Shown piece by piece: positions 1 to 7,634 of a DNA stretch of 64,000 bases. Both the position numbers and the translations under genes were made by a program. Numbering within the stretch: position 1 is the first letter of the stretch; every line of letters starts with the position of its first letter. Below the pieces are notes generated by a model, which saw only the letters and a program-made list of their open reading frames with translations, did no database searches and was not told where the DNA came from. Where the stretch lies: NCBI RefSeq assembly GCF_000379665.1, contig NZ_KB903371.1, forward strand, positions 1 to 64,000. Reading direction: 5' to 3'. The DNA is from Butyricimonas synergistica DSM 23225. GTDB taxonomy: Bacteria; Bacteroidota; Bacteroidia; Bacteroidales; Marinifilaceae.

Positions 1-1
1 A

Positions 2-931
2 AACAAAGATATATTATTAGGAACAGCTATAGGTGATGCTTTAGGATTGCCAGTTCAATTTTTAGATAGAGAAGTTATAGCAAAAAATCCAGTTACGACA
101 ATGGAGGGACTCGATCAGTTTAATATACCAGCAGGTACATGGTCTGATAATACTTCTTTATCCTTTTGTCTAGCAGAATCCCTCTGTAATGGTTATGACC
201 TAAATGATATTATCAACAAGTTCACGAAATGGATGTATGAAGACTATTGGACACCAGCTAACGAAACATTTGATATAAACTATATAAATTATTTTGCCAT
301 TGTAAATTTAAGAAATAATGGATCTCCACATGTAACAGGGATAGACAATAAACGAGGTAACCGTGACGGATCACTCATGAGGATTCTTCCACTAGTACCT
401 TATATCCTTAACATGGAGGAAGAAAATAGATTTAGGATAATAAAAGAAATTTCCTCGTTAACCTACAGGCACTCAGGAAGTATTTTAGCCTGTATCGCAT
501 TATGTGAATTTGCCATACAGTATATCAACCTCCAATTAGTAGAGGAAGCCTACCAAGCTATGCAGCAAACAATACTACAACTTCTGAAAAAGGAGATGTT
601 TATTGAAGAAGATATTCCTTTTAAAAGGTTAGTAGGCTTATCTTATGAAGAATTTAAAGCTATTGAATTGAAGGATATTCATTCTACAGAATATGTTATA
701 GATACACTAGAAGCCAGTTTATGGTGCATCTTCAATACTACTAACTATAAAGATGCTGTTTTAAAGGCTGTAAATTTAGGTGATGACACTGATACAGTTG
801 GAGCGATTACAGGAGGATTAGCAGGGATTATATACGGTTATGATACTATTCCTTCTGAATGGTTGGAGGTATTAGCAAAAAAAGATGATATTATTGAATT
901 AGCTGATAAACTGGATTCAATAATGAAATAA
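2..931 (+). CDS. ADP-ribosylglycohydrolase family protein (5' end cut by window)
   Basis: Members of this family (DraG/ARH) remove ADP-ribose from proteins, nucleic acids or small molecules using a two-metal centre. The open frame runs from base 2, upstream of any start codon, and its first visible residues give the family hallmark GTAIGDALGLPVQF, so only about ten residues are missing. The other signatures are present: GSLMRILPL in the middle and the C-terminal metal motif GDDTDTVGAITGG. The first metal motif, normally [ST]DDT, reads SDNT here (codons TCT GAT AAT ACT), so one aspartate ligand is replaced by asparagine. The gene is AT-rich, unlike the chromosomal genes to the right, and lies with recombinase genes, which fits mobile cargo. 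It could be an immunity or anti-ADP-ribosylation protein whose partner lies left of the window; that is inference. Confidence 0.88.
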   Translation, partial: NKDILLGTAIGDALGLPVQFLDREVIAKNPVTTMEGLDQFNIPAGTWSDNTSLSFCLAESLCNGYDLNDIINKFTKWMYEDYWTPANETFDINYINYFAIVNLRNNGSPHVTGIDNKRGNRDGSLMRILPLVPYILNMEEENRFRIIKEISSLTYRHSGSILACIALCEFAIQYINLQLVEEAYQAMQQTILQLLKKEMFIEEDIPFKRLVGLSYEEFKAIELKDIHSTEYVIDTLEASLWCIFNTTNYKDAVLKAVNLGDDTDTVGAITGGLAGIIYGYDTIPSEWLEVLAKKDDIIELADKLDSIMK

Positions 932-955
932 CAGTTTTAATACAATCATACATAT

Positions 956-987
956 AGGGTTTACTTCAAGAGAGGTAAGCCCTTTTT
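956..987 (+). terminator. Intrinsic terminator after the ADP-ribosylglycohydrolase gene
   Basis: A hairpin with arms AGGGTTTAC and GTAAGCCCT (one G-T wobble) around a short loop is followed by TTTTTATTT. It lies 25 bases after the stop codon and is well placed to end that transcript. Confidence 0.7.
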
Positions 988-1114
988 ATTTGTGGAATGT
1001 ACACTTTCTATATTAGTGAACGTTTCTCTTATTATCAATCACTTACAATTTAGGGCTATTTTCTGGCTCTACAAAATATTCACTTACATATTTAATCTTA
1101 TAAATTTGAACGTT

Positions 1115-1702
1115 ATGAGTTTGAAGTATTCTAACACCACGGCAGACCGTCTGGATTGGGCTGATATGCTTAATCTAACTAGAAAACTAATACAGGACGG
1201 GAATTATAAAATCGCTTTGTTTATCACGCTAGGTTCTTTCTGGGGATTACGTGTGTATGACATGAAGCAACTCACTTGGTTGTTGATTCTGGATAAGGAT
1301 GAAATCATCATCACGGAGCACAAAACGGAGAAGAAAAGGACTATTCCCATTTCTCCACAACTAAAGAAGTTCATCACGGATTGTTACAACCACATTAACC
1401 CCGTTTGCCTTAATTCTCCTGTCTTTCTAAGCCAGAAGAAAACCGTTTACTCCACCCAACAGCTAAACAGGATTCTAAAGCAGATAAAGACTAAGTACAG
1501 GGTAAACGTCAAAAATTTCTCCTGTCATAGTTTACGCAAGACTTTTGGGAGGCAGGTTTACAACCAGAATCCAGAGAATGCGGAAAGGGCTTTAGTTATG
1601 CTTATGGATATGTTTAACCATTCCTCTTTGGCTATCACAAGACGGTATATTGGATTGAGGCAGGAAGAGGTTGCGCAGACTTATGAATCTTTGTCATTCT
1701 AG
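1115..1702 (+). CDS. Short tyrosine recombinase/integrase (catalytic domain only)
   Basis: The product cuts and rejoins DNA through a tyrosine nucleophile. At 195 residues it is about half the length of a typical Bacteroidales integrase and lacks the N-terminal SAM-like and core-binding domains. The catalytic set is visible: Arg in WGLRVYD, a beta-hairpin Lys in HKTEKKRTI, HSLRKT (H-x-x-R), NHSSLAITRRYIG with the last His and the Tyr. I chose ATG 1115 because the in-frame extension back to 992 reads like non-coding AT-rich DNA. Small catalytic-only recombinases of this size, such as FimB/FimE, can act as inversion switches, but no flanking inverted repeats were found here. It could equally be a remnant of a longer integrase. 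Confidence 0.8.
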   Translation: MSLKYSNTTADRLDWADMLNLTRKLIQDGNYKIALFITLGSFWGLRVYDMKQLTWLLILDKDEIIITEHKTEKKRTIPISPQLKKFITDCYNHINPVCLNSPVFLSQKKTVYSTQQLNRILKQIKTKYRVNVKNFSCHSLRKTFGRQVYNQNPENAERALVMLMDMFNHSSLAITRRYIGLRQEEVAQTYESLSF

Positions 1703-1705
1703 TAA

Positions 1706-1741
1706 AAAGCCTATTCCTTCAATTTAGAGGGGATAGGCTTT
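1706..1741. terminator. Bidirectional terminator between convergent recombinase genes
   Basis: Arms AAAGCCTATTCC and GGGGATAGGCTTT (one wobble pair) flank a short loop, with A-rich sequence on the left and T-rich sequence on the right. It sits between the rightward tyrosine recombinase and the leftward serine recombinase and can serve both. Confidence 0.65.
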
Positions 1742-1763
1742 AATTTTAATAGATATATTATAT

Positions 1764-3548
1764 TTATTCTTCACGTTTCATTTTTAAGTTTTCATTATAC
1801 TGTTTTCGATATGAATAGTCTATTCTTAATGATCTTAGTTCTGCAATTTCACTTTTTAGATATTCTTGAATAGTTATTTCTTTTGTTGTAACAGTAGTGT
1901 TTAGGGAGAAATTTTTTAGACTTGTATTTTTAGATGTTTCTTTATATTCTGTAATTAGAAGGGTATCTTTGTTTAGCGTATATTTATCTGGTAAGATAGA
2001 AACTAGAGGGCTTCTAGCAGTTTTTCTAACAGCAATGATGAACTCTAAACCACTTCTAAATTGAATGACATAAAAACCTTGCATCATAGTGACAGTGTAA
2101 TAGGTAACAGAGGCAAGATGTTTGTGGAATAATTCTCCTTTTTCCTGAATATTAAGATTATCTAGTTTCTCTTTTTTTCTGGTGTCAATTAATCTTAGTT
2201 TATCAGCTTCTTTACTGAGTTTTGCATCAGTTAGTTTGTTCATTTCTTTTTTAAGAGCTTCAATTTTATTTTCTATTTCGATTTGTTTGTTTTGTACCGC
2301 AGTGCGTAATGTGGAAGAACGTGCTTCTAAATAGCTTTGTACTAATTCTTGATTTTCTGCTTCTAGGTTTGAACGAATTAACTCTTTATTTTTGATTTGT
2401 TTATTCAAACCGTCAATCTCTTCAATTAAGTTTTGTACTTTGTTATCAATTTGTCCTTTGAAAAAGTCAATATTTTCACTATAATTCATGTATTTGAATA
2501 AGCTATATATAATTTCATTGGTTAGATGATAAGAGATTTCATCCTTAAAATGGCAGGCAATAGGATTGTCTTCTGTTCCCACGTAACTACATCTGTATGT
2601 GAGTTTGGTGACAGCCTTTTCTGGTTTCTTGTCCTTTACAATCATGGAACGTCCACATCGACATTTGAAAATTCCTTTTAATGGGTTGTATAAATTTTTG
2701 CCAGTTGATTTATATTTATGATTTTCTTTTACCAAAAGATTTGCCCTGTCAAAATCTTCTGGTGTAATTATTGGTTTAATATTGACAGAAATGATGCTTG
2801 CTTCTTCTCTATCGAATTTTAATTTCCTTTCTCTAACTCCTTTGTAAATAGAATGTTTAATTAATCTACCTAATAACTGTCTGGTAACAAAGAACCCTCT
2901 AAATGTAATATTTCTATTATTGAAGTATCTTGCGACTTCTCCAAGTGAATATCCTGATAATATTAATTCATAGACTTTTTTTATGTGTTCAACTTCTTGT
3001 TCATTTTCTTCGAGAATTTTTTTAGGTCTACGTCCATTAGGATTATAGATTGCTTGGAAGCCAAAAGGTATATTACCATCAACCATAGCATAGGGGTTAT
3101 TTGATAATATAGCTTGTTTGCCTTCTTGATTTTTTCTTTTTATTTCGATTCTTTCTTTTGCATTTTTGTCGGCACTAACAAGTAAGGTTATTAGTTCTAT
3201 TAAATTCAGAGCTTGATTAGCTTTATAATATTTACTTGCATCGTCTAAAAATACCACGTCTAAGCCATGATATATAATATTTTGAATTGTATTGACTGTA
3301 ATTAATGTTTCCTCCCTGCTCAATCGAGATAATTCTGAAATTACTAATATTTCTCCATCTTTATCTGTAAGAGATTGTAACTTAATATAGCCTTCTTGAT
3401 CAGCTCTTGCCCCAGAAATTCCGTAATCTACAATTTCTTGAACAATTTCATAGTTGTTTCGATCGCAATACTCTTGAATTTTCATCCTTTGTCTTGCGAC
3501 ATCTTGCATTTTAGTTGAAACTCGAATATAAGTAATAGCTTTTTTCAT
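1764..3548 (-). CDS. Large serine recombinase (site-specific integrase)
   Basis: At 594 residues this matches the large serine recombinases that integrate and excise mobile elements at short attB/attP sites. The N-terminal resolvase domain (about 1-150) has the catalytic serine in YIRVSTK (Ser11) and the conserved arginines in SELSRLSR. A recombinase domain follows (about 155-290), then a zinc ribbon with CRCG and further cysteines (near 295-335), and a long coiled coil (about 370-445) typical of the subunit-interaction motif. The start codon lies 48 bases from the att-like repeat at 3596-3625, the usual position for an integrase next to its own att site. A TATCTTTG box on the minus strand (3573-3580) is a likely -7 element. 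The gene is strongly AT-rich and probably moves the element that carries it. Confidence 0.93.
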   Translation of the reverse strand: MKKAITYIRVSTKMQDVARQRMKIQEYCDRNNYEIVQEIVDYGISGARADQEGYIKLQSLTDKDGEILVISELSRLSREETLITVNTIQNIIYHGLDVVFLDDASKYYKANQALNLIELITLLVSADKNAKERIEIKRKNQEGKQAILSNNPYAMVDGNIPFGFQAIYNPNGRRPKKILEENEQEVEHIKKVYELILSGYSLGEVARYFNNRNITFRGFFVTRQLLGRLIKHSIYKGVRERKLKFDREEASIISVNIKPIITPEDFDRANLLVKENHKYKSTGKNLYNPLKGIFKCRCGRSMIVKDKKPEKAVTKLTYRCSYVGTEDNPIACHFKDEISYHLTNEIIYSLFKYMNYSENIDFFKGQIDNKVQNLIEEIDGLNKQIKNKELIRSNLEAENQELVQSYLEARSSTLRTAVQNKQIEIENKIEALKKEMNKLTDAKLSKEADKLRLIDTRKKEKLDNLNIQEKGELFHKHLASVTYYTVTMMQGFYVIQFRSGLEFIIAVRKTARSPLVSILPDKYTLNKDTLLITEYKETSKNTSLKNFSLNTTVTTKEITIQEYLKSEIAELRSLRIDYSYRKQYNENLKMKREE

Positions 3549-3572
3549 AACTTTGTTCCTAAATAGATATCA

Positions 3573-3580
3573 CAAAGATA
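3573..3580 (-). promoter_or_regulatory. -7 promoter box of the serine recombinase gene
   Basis: The minus strand reads TATCTTTG, a match to the Bacteroidota TAnnTTTG element, 25 bases upstream of the recombinase start. No clear TTTG -33 box is visible at the right distance, where the att-like repeat lies. Confidence 0.45.
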
Positions 3581-3595
3581 ATCAATATTTTCTGT

Positions 3596-3625
3596 CATGG
3601 GTTAATCCGAAATGTTATTTGAGTA
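3596..3625. repeat. Left copy of att-like direct repeat in the DUF486 reading frame
   Basis: This 30-base segment, beginning CATGGGTTA and ending TTATTTGAGTA, is repeated at 5393-5422 with 28 of 30 identical positions. Both copies sit at the same codon position of a DUF486-type gene, just before the segment coding for the ANR-G-GNGGPFSLMQLK region. The left copy has an in-frame TAA at 3603-3605 that the right copy lacks. It is probably a recombination product (attL or attR) of the neighbouring serine recombinase. Confidence 0.6.
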
Positions 3626-3836
3626 TTCATTTCAAATTCCAGCAAATCGTATTGGCTTCCACGGGAATGGAGGCCCATTCTCGTTGATGCAATTGAAAAT
3701 AATTCAAGAAGTTATAACCTTAATTGTTTTTACAATCTTTACTGTCGTTTTTTTTAAAGGTGAATCATTACAGTGGAATCATTTTGCAGCTGGCGTTTGT
3801 TTGGTGCTTGCAGTATATTTTGTATTCTTGAAATGA
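3612..3836 (+). pseudogene. 3' fragment of a DUF486 (DMT-type) membrane protein gene, element-borne copy
   Basis: The 74 residues match the C-terminal two thirds of small DUF486 membrane proteins: the PANRIG motif, GNGGPFSLMQLK, IIQEVITL, then two hydrophobic helices. The first transmembrane segment is missing; complete members are about 110-120 residues. In frame upstream is a TAA at 3603-3605, so it is not joined to a 5' half here. It is AT-rich and clearly diverged from the second fragment at 5394-5633, which suggests a replacement 3' end carried by an integrated element. Translation from ATG 3612 is possible but a function is doubtful. Confidence 0.7.
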
Positions 3837-3866
3837 TTACAGGAAGAAAATTCTTTTCAATGCAAA

Positions 3867-4964
3867 TCAATAATCAATCTTTCTTGAGATTCTTGATCTG
3901 ATTTTATATTGAGAAGTTTCATAGCAATATCTACCAAGTACGACACTTGGATGTATACCTACTTTATTTGCGAATTCAATTAATTTTTTGTCAAAAATTG
4001 CATGATTAATGCAAATGTTTTCTCGTTTAAATTTTGACCATTCATCTTTAGGAATCAAAATATCTTTGGCAAAAACATTTGCTTCGTTTTCTTTTATAGA
4101 AACTTCATCTTCAATATTCAATTCTCCGTTATTACCCTCTGTATATAGATGATTATATACATGATAAATTTCATGGAAAATAGAAAATATGAAATTATCA
4201 ATTGTGGCTTTTCTTAAAGTAACAGCAATAACAGGAATATTGTCACTCAAAAAAGAATATCCGTCAATTGGTGCTTGTTCTGGTTTTGAAAGAATGATAA
4301 ATTTTATACCATATTTGTTGAGAATATTTAGGGTTTGGCTTTCTAAATTTTTTCCATTTAAATAAGCAGTTTTTAGATCTCTAACGAGTTCATCTTTTTT
4401 TGATAAATCAAATGGATTTTGCAAACAAATACCTTTAGCTTTATAGCGGACTAATTGGCACCAGCCTCCAATATTTACAGCATTATTACATAGTTTTTCT
4501 GACTTTTTGAAATATGCTTTTTGGGTTGCAACATAATGAAGTAAATCATTTATATCTCTACACTGATAAATATCCCATATTCTCTCAATATTTTTGCTAA
4601 GAGAATTAGTTAGTAAGCCTAATTTTTCAAAATATTTGACAGGAACATTTTCTTTAATAATTTTCCAAAGCTCGATATCTTTTATACGTTCGATGTTCTT
4701 TTGCTGAATAGAGGCTGAATCTAGATCATATTGATTTTGGAGATCCAACCAAAATTTAGCATCAATACCTAAACTAGCTTCTAATAATATAGCTGTATCT
4801 ACTGTAATTGATCGTTTACCTTTTATGAGTTCATTTAATGCTGTTACTGGCATACCTATTTCTTTTGCAAAATCTTTTTGCTTTATTTCTCGTGCATCCA
4901 ACTCATCTTTTAGAATCTCTCCTGGATGTGTTGCTTTGTACGGTAGAGTATTTTTTGTTGCCAT
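3867..4964 (-). CDS. HigA-type antitoxin with ImmA/IrrE metallopeptidase domain
   Basis: The 365-residue product begins with a HigA-style Xre helix-turn-helix (about 8-65, with THPGEILKDEL near its start) that should bind the operator upstream of the operon. The C-terminal half (about 220-325) is an ImmA/IrrE-type zinc peptidase with HEIYH at residues 264-268 and the following E-A-N-V-F-A helix. The gene starts 6 bases after the stop of the RelE/HigB-like toxin gene, so the two are cotranscribed with the toxin first, the usual Hig order. The protease domain makes it a long antitoxin. In related proteins such domains cleave repressors, so it may both repress and be a switchable partner; that part is inference. 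Confidence 0.85.
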   Translation of the reverse strand: MATKNTLPYKATHPGEILKDELDAREIKQKDFAKEIGMPVTALNELIKGKRSITVDTAILLEASLGIDAKFWLDLQNQYDLDSASIQQKNIERIKDIELWKIIKENVPVKYFEKLGLLTNSLSKNIERIWDIYQCRDINDLLHYVATQKAYFKKSEKLCNNAVNIGGWCQLVRYKAKGICLQNPFDLSKKDELVRDLKTAYLNGKNLESQTLNILNKYGIKFIILSKPEQAPIDGYSFLSDNIPVIAVTLRKATIDNFIFSIFHEIYHVYNHLYTEGNNGELNIEDEVSIKENEANVFAKDILIPKDEWSKFKRENICINHAIFDKKLIEFANKVGIHPSVVLGRYCYETSQYKIRSRISRKIDY

Positions 4965-4970
4965 AAAACA

Positions 4971-5291
4971 TTATTTATAATGATTACTTAATTCTAATAG
5001 AGAGCAAATTATAACCTTATTAGGTTCTCTTTCTTCTTCATAGGAACGAAATTCTATCCTATACTGATTGTTTACTCGAACAGATTCAATATTTTTCTTA
5101 TTTCCTTGAAGTTTTTCATAGTTCAAATTGTGGAGTTTATATAAAAACTCTGTATTAGGAGCATTTTTTAGAGTGTCAACGACTCTTTTATATCTATCAA
5201 TAATAGAGGGTTGAAACCGATATTTCTTATTTTTCGCCTTACCCTCTTCATATAATTCTCTTAAATATTCATTTTCAAAAACAATCTCCAT
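4971..5291 (-). CDS. HigB/RelE-like toxin
   Basis: The 106-residue product has the layout of RelE/HigB mRNA interferases: a basic helical front part, the HNLNYEKLQGNKK segment, then the strands SVRVNNQYRIEFR and VIICSLLELSNHYK, which match the catalytic sheet of HigB (NxxYRIxFR). I chose ATG 5291 over an in-frame ATG at 5342 because a TAnnTTTG promoter box lies at 5311-5318, between the two. The antitoxin gene follows after 6 bases. The module lies between the two DUF486 fragments, so it appears to be the cargo of a small element, possibly stabilising it. Confidence 0.82.
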   Translation of the reverse strand: MEIVFENEYLRELYEEGKAKNKKYRFQPSIIDRYKRVVDTLKNAPNTEFLYKLHNLNYEKLQGNKKNIESVRVNNQYRIEFRSYEEEREPNKVIICSLLELSNHYK

Positions 5292-5310
5292 ATTGTTTAT
5301 AAATATACGA

Positions 5311-5318
5311 CAAAGATA
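5311..5318 (-). promoter_or_regulatory. -7 box of the toxin-antitoxin operon
   Basis: The minus strand reads TATCTTTG, fitting TAnnTTTG, 20 bases upstream of the chosen toxin start. The expected -33 position falls inside the palindrome at 5332-5360. Confidence 0.6.
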
Positions 5319-5331
5319 TGAAATTGTTTCT

Positions 5332-5360
5332 AAATAATTCACTATTATAGTGAATTATTT
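5332..5360. promoter_or_regulatory. 29-base perfect palindrome, likely antitoxin operator
   Basis: Arms AAATAATTCACTAT and ATAGTGAATTATTT are exact reverse complements around a single T. The palindrome covers the expected -33 region of the toxin-antitoxin promoter, the classic place for autorepression by a HigA helix-turn-helix. No other gene in the window has this sequence. Confidence 0.65.
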
Positions 5361-5392
5361 TTTTGTGTTGTTATTTTGGTAATACTAAATAA

Positions 5393-5422
5393 CATGGGTT
5401 ATTTCGAAATGTTATTTGAGTA
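5393..5422. repeat. Right copy of att-like direct repeat in the DUF486 gene
   Basis: This is the second copy of the 30-base repeat at 3596-3625 (28/30 identical). Here the frame is open (ATG GGT TAT TTC GAA) and continues into a DUF486 3' end with the base composition of the chromosome, so this copy marks the junction between AT-rich accessory DNA and host DNA. Confidence 0.6.
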
Positions 5423-5633
5423 CTGTGCGCAGGTGCCGGCTAATCGCTTGGGATTCATCGGTAACGGGGGACCTTTTTCTTTGATGCAATTGAAAGTTAT
5501 TCAGGAAGTAATCACCTTGGTCATTTTTATTATTTTTTCTGTCCTTTTCTTCAAAGGGGTGACTTTCCAATGGAATCACCTGGCTGCTTGTATCTGTCTG
5601 GTACTTGCCGTGTACTTTGTTTTTATGAAATAA
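5394..5633 (+). pseudogene. 3' fragment of the host DUF486 (DMT-type) membrane protein gene
   Basis: The 79 residues cover the C-terminal part of a DUF486 protein: EYCAQVPANRLG, GNGGPFSLMQLK, VIQEVITL and two hydrophobic helices ending in VYFVFMK. The N-terminal membrane helix is absent because the accessory DNA begins at the repeat. Codon use and GC resemble the genes to the right, so this is probably the original chromosomal 3' end, with the 5' half expected beyond the left edge of the window. It ends 5 bases before the convergent btuD stop. Confidence 0.72.
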
Positions 5634-5638
5634 AGTTT

Positions 5639-6457
5639 TTACAGGTCAGGACTTTTTCTTAGGTGAAGGTGATGCTTCTCCGATACGGGGAACACGCATG
5701 GTTTGCCGGAGAGCGGGTTGCTTTGGGTTAGGACTAAAGTGTCATACACGCTTTCAATATTCTCGTAAGTAAGCACTTCTTCCGGGGTCCCGGCGGTGTG
5801 GATGCTTCCCTCTTTGAGCATGATTAACTGGTCGCTGAACTCGCTAGCGAGGTTGAGGTCATGGATAATCAGCAACACGGTAAGGTTCTTTTCCCGGTTT
5901 AGGAGTTGCACGAGGTTAAGAATCCTCATTTGGTGCGATATGTCAAGATGGGAAGTCGGTTCGTCAAGCAGGAGTATTTCCGTTTGTTGGGTAAGTGCCC
6001 GGGCGATGGCTGCCAGTTGTTGTTCGCCACCGCTAAGTTGGTTCATGAGTTTTTTCCGTTTCTCCCATATCCCTGTCAGTCGCATATTTTTCTCGGCAAT
6101 GGCATAGTCCTCGCTGCTTTCGAAAAGTTGTAGCGGGGCATGGTATGGCAGGCGTCCCATGAGCACGTAATCTTCAATGGAAATGAAATCTGCTTCCACG
6201 GTTTGGTTGACAATGGCAATTTGCCTTGCCCTCGCCTTGTGCGTCATGCGGGTTGCGTCGTTGTCGTTTATGCGTATGGAGCCTTCTAGCACGGGCAACA
6301 TCCCGGTGATGGCACGGAACAGGGTCGTTTTGCCCGCCCCGTTGGGACCGATAATAGACGTCAGCTTACCCCGTTGGACGTTGAACGAGATATCGTGTAT
6401 TGTGAATTTGTGACCGTAGCCGCACCGGAGGTTTTTTATTTCTATCGCGTTTTCCAT
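5639..6457 (-). CDS. btuD: ABC transporter ATPase, B12/iron-siderophore type
   Basis: This 272-residue ATPase powers import across the inner membrane with the permease next door. It has Walker A GPNGAGKT (37-44), a Q-loop at VNQ, the signature LSGGEQQ, Walker B LLLDEPTSHLD and the switch His in IIHDLN, in the layout of FepC/BtuD proteins. The ATG is one base after the permease stop, so the two are translationally linked. Sequence alone cannot separate haem, siderophore and cobalamin importers; the nearby B12 regulon and a riboswitch-linked BtuF make cobalamin the best guess. No riboswitch precedes this pair. Confidence 0.85.
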   Translation of the reverse strand: MENAIEIKNLRCGYGHKFTIHDISFNVQRGKLTSIIGPNGAGKTTLFRAITGMLPVLEGSIRINDNDATRMTHKARARQIAIVNQTVEADFISIEDYVLMGRLPYHAPLQLFESSEDYAIAEKNMRLTGIWEKRKKLMNQLSGGEQQLAAIARALTQQTEILLLDEPTSHLDISHQMRILNLVQLLNREKNLTVLLIIHDLNLASEFSDQLIMLKEGSIHTAGTPEEVLTYENIESVYDTLVLTQSNPLSGKPCVFPVSEKHHLHLRKSPDL

Positions 6458-6458
6458 A

Positions 6459-7475
6459 TCATGCTATCGTTTTTTCCGTTCGGGTATTACTCATGACAAG
6501 GATAAAAATGATGCCGCCGATGATGCCGGTAATAACCCCGATCGGAAGTTCATTGGGGGCAATAATCGTTCGGGCAAATATATCGGACAGGATCAGGAAA
6601 ATGCCTCCCCCGATAAAGGAACTCGGTAGCAATATCCGGTAGTCGGAACCAATGATAAAGCGCATCAATTGTGGGATAATCAATCCCACGAAACCGATAA
6701 CCCCGACGATGGAAACACAGATTCCTGTGAGCAGCGAACTGAGCAAAAATAGTATTTTGATTGCCCGGTTGGCATTAATCCCCAGTTGAATCGCCTTTTC
6801 CGCCCCTAGGCGCATGGCGTTCAAGGTTGGTGTGTAGAAAAATGCCAGACATAGAACGACGAGGCTGGTCGTGGAAATCAGGGTGATGAGAGCCGGGGCG
6901 GTTTCGTTCAGGGAACCCATGATCCAGAATACGATGCCGTGCAGATTCTCGCTTTTCGTGACGGACATGATGAGCAACATGAGCGAGGAGGAGATAAAAC
7001 TAATCATCACTCCCGTCAGCAAAAGATTGTGGATGCGTACTTTGCCCCGCCGTATCCCGAGCGTGTAGACAAGAACGATCGTCACGAGTGCCCCGATGAA
7101 TCCGGCAATAGGAAGTATCAGACTGCCGTATAGGGTATGCAATGACAGCACGATTGCCGCGGTGACCCCCACGGATGCTCCTCCCGATATTCCTAGGGTG
7201 TAGGGCTCCACGAGCGGGTTGCGGAATATTCCTTGCAAGATAACTCCCGACAGGCTTAAGGTCCCGCCGACAATGAATCCGAGTATGATGCGGGGGATTC
7301 TTAATTGGCGCAGGATATTTAAACGAACATCATCCGGATCGCCGTTCCAAAGCTGAAAAAGATCTTGTATGGAAAAACGAATCTCCCCGAAGCAAAGTCC
7401 GGCAATGATACTTCCTGCGAGCAACAGTAGCAAAAAAGCCAGAAAGACAATCCATTTGTAATATTTTCCTTGCAT
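6459..7475 (-). CDS. btuC: FecCD-family permease, likely BtuC
   Basis: A polytopic inner-membrane permease of the FecCD/BtuC family with about ten hydrophobic segments, including LRIPRIILGFIVGG near the N-terminal third and GFVGLIIPQLMRFIIG near the C-terminal third, both conserved in the family. I chose ATG 7475 (338 residues, the usual length) over an in-frame ATG at 7532 because a promoter-like CATCTTTG (minus strand, 7514-7521) lies between them. It pairs with the ATPase downstream. Assignment to cobalamin rests on the neighbourhood, not on residues seen here. Confidence 0.83.
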   Translation of the reverse strand: MQGKYYKWIVFLAFLLLLLAGSIIAGLCFGEIRFSIQDLFQLWNGDPDDVRLNILRQLRIPRIILGFIVGGTLSLSGVILQGIFRNPLVEPYTLGISGGASVGVTAAIVLSLHTLYGSLILPIAGFIGALVTIVLVYTLGIRRGKVRIHNLLLTGVMISFISSSLMLLIMSVTKSENLHGIVFWIMGSLNETAPALITLISTTSLVVLCLAFFYTPTLNAMRLGAEKAIQLGINANRAIKILFLLSSLLTGICVSIVGVIGFVGLIIPQLMRFIIGSDYRILLPSSFIGGGIFLILSDIFARTIIAPNELPIGVITGIIGGIIFILVMSNTRTEKTIA

Positions 7476-7634
7476 GGGAAATTTATTTGTTAAGATATAG
7501 CGGTTTCCGGTACAAAGATGCGAAATATTCATTAAACTTGAAAGTTATTCTTGTATTCGTCCAGTGGAACGAGTTTTTGGTGCTTTTCTGTAACTTCATG
7601 CGGGGATTGACGTTAAAAACTAAAAAAAGATGTT

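Noticed and set aside
992-1114. Longer N-terminus for the tyrosine recombinase
   Set aside because: The added residues are low-complexity hydrophobic and unlike any recombinase front domain; ATG 1115 begins the conserved part.
7533-7634. Riboswitch before btuC
   Set aside because: The 160 bases between btuC and ktrB contain no B12 box or other conserved cobalamin element.
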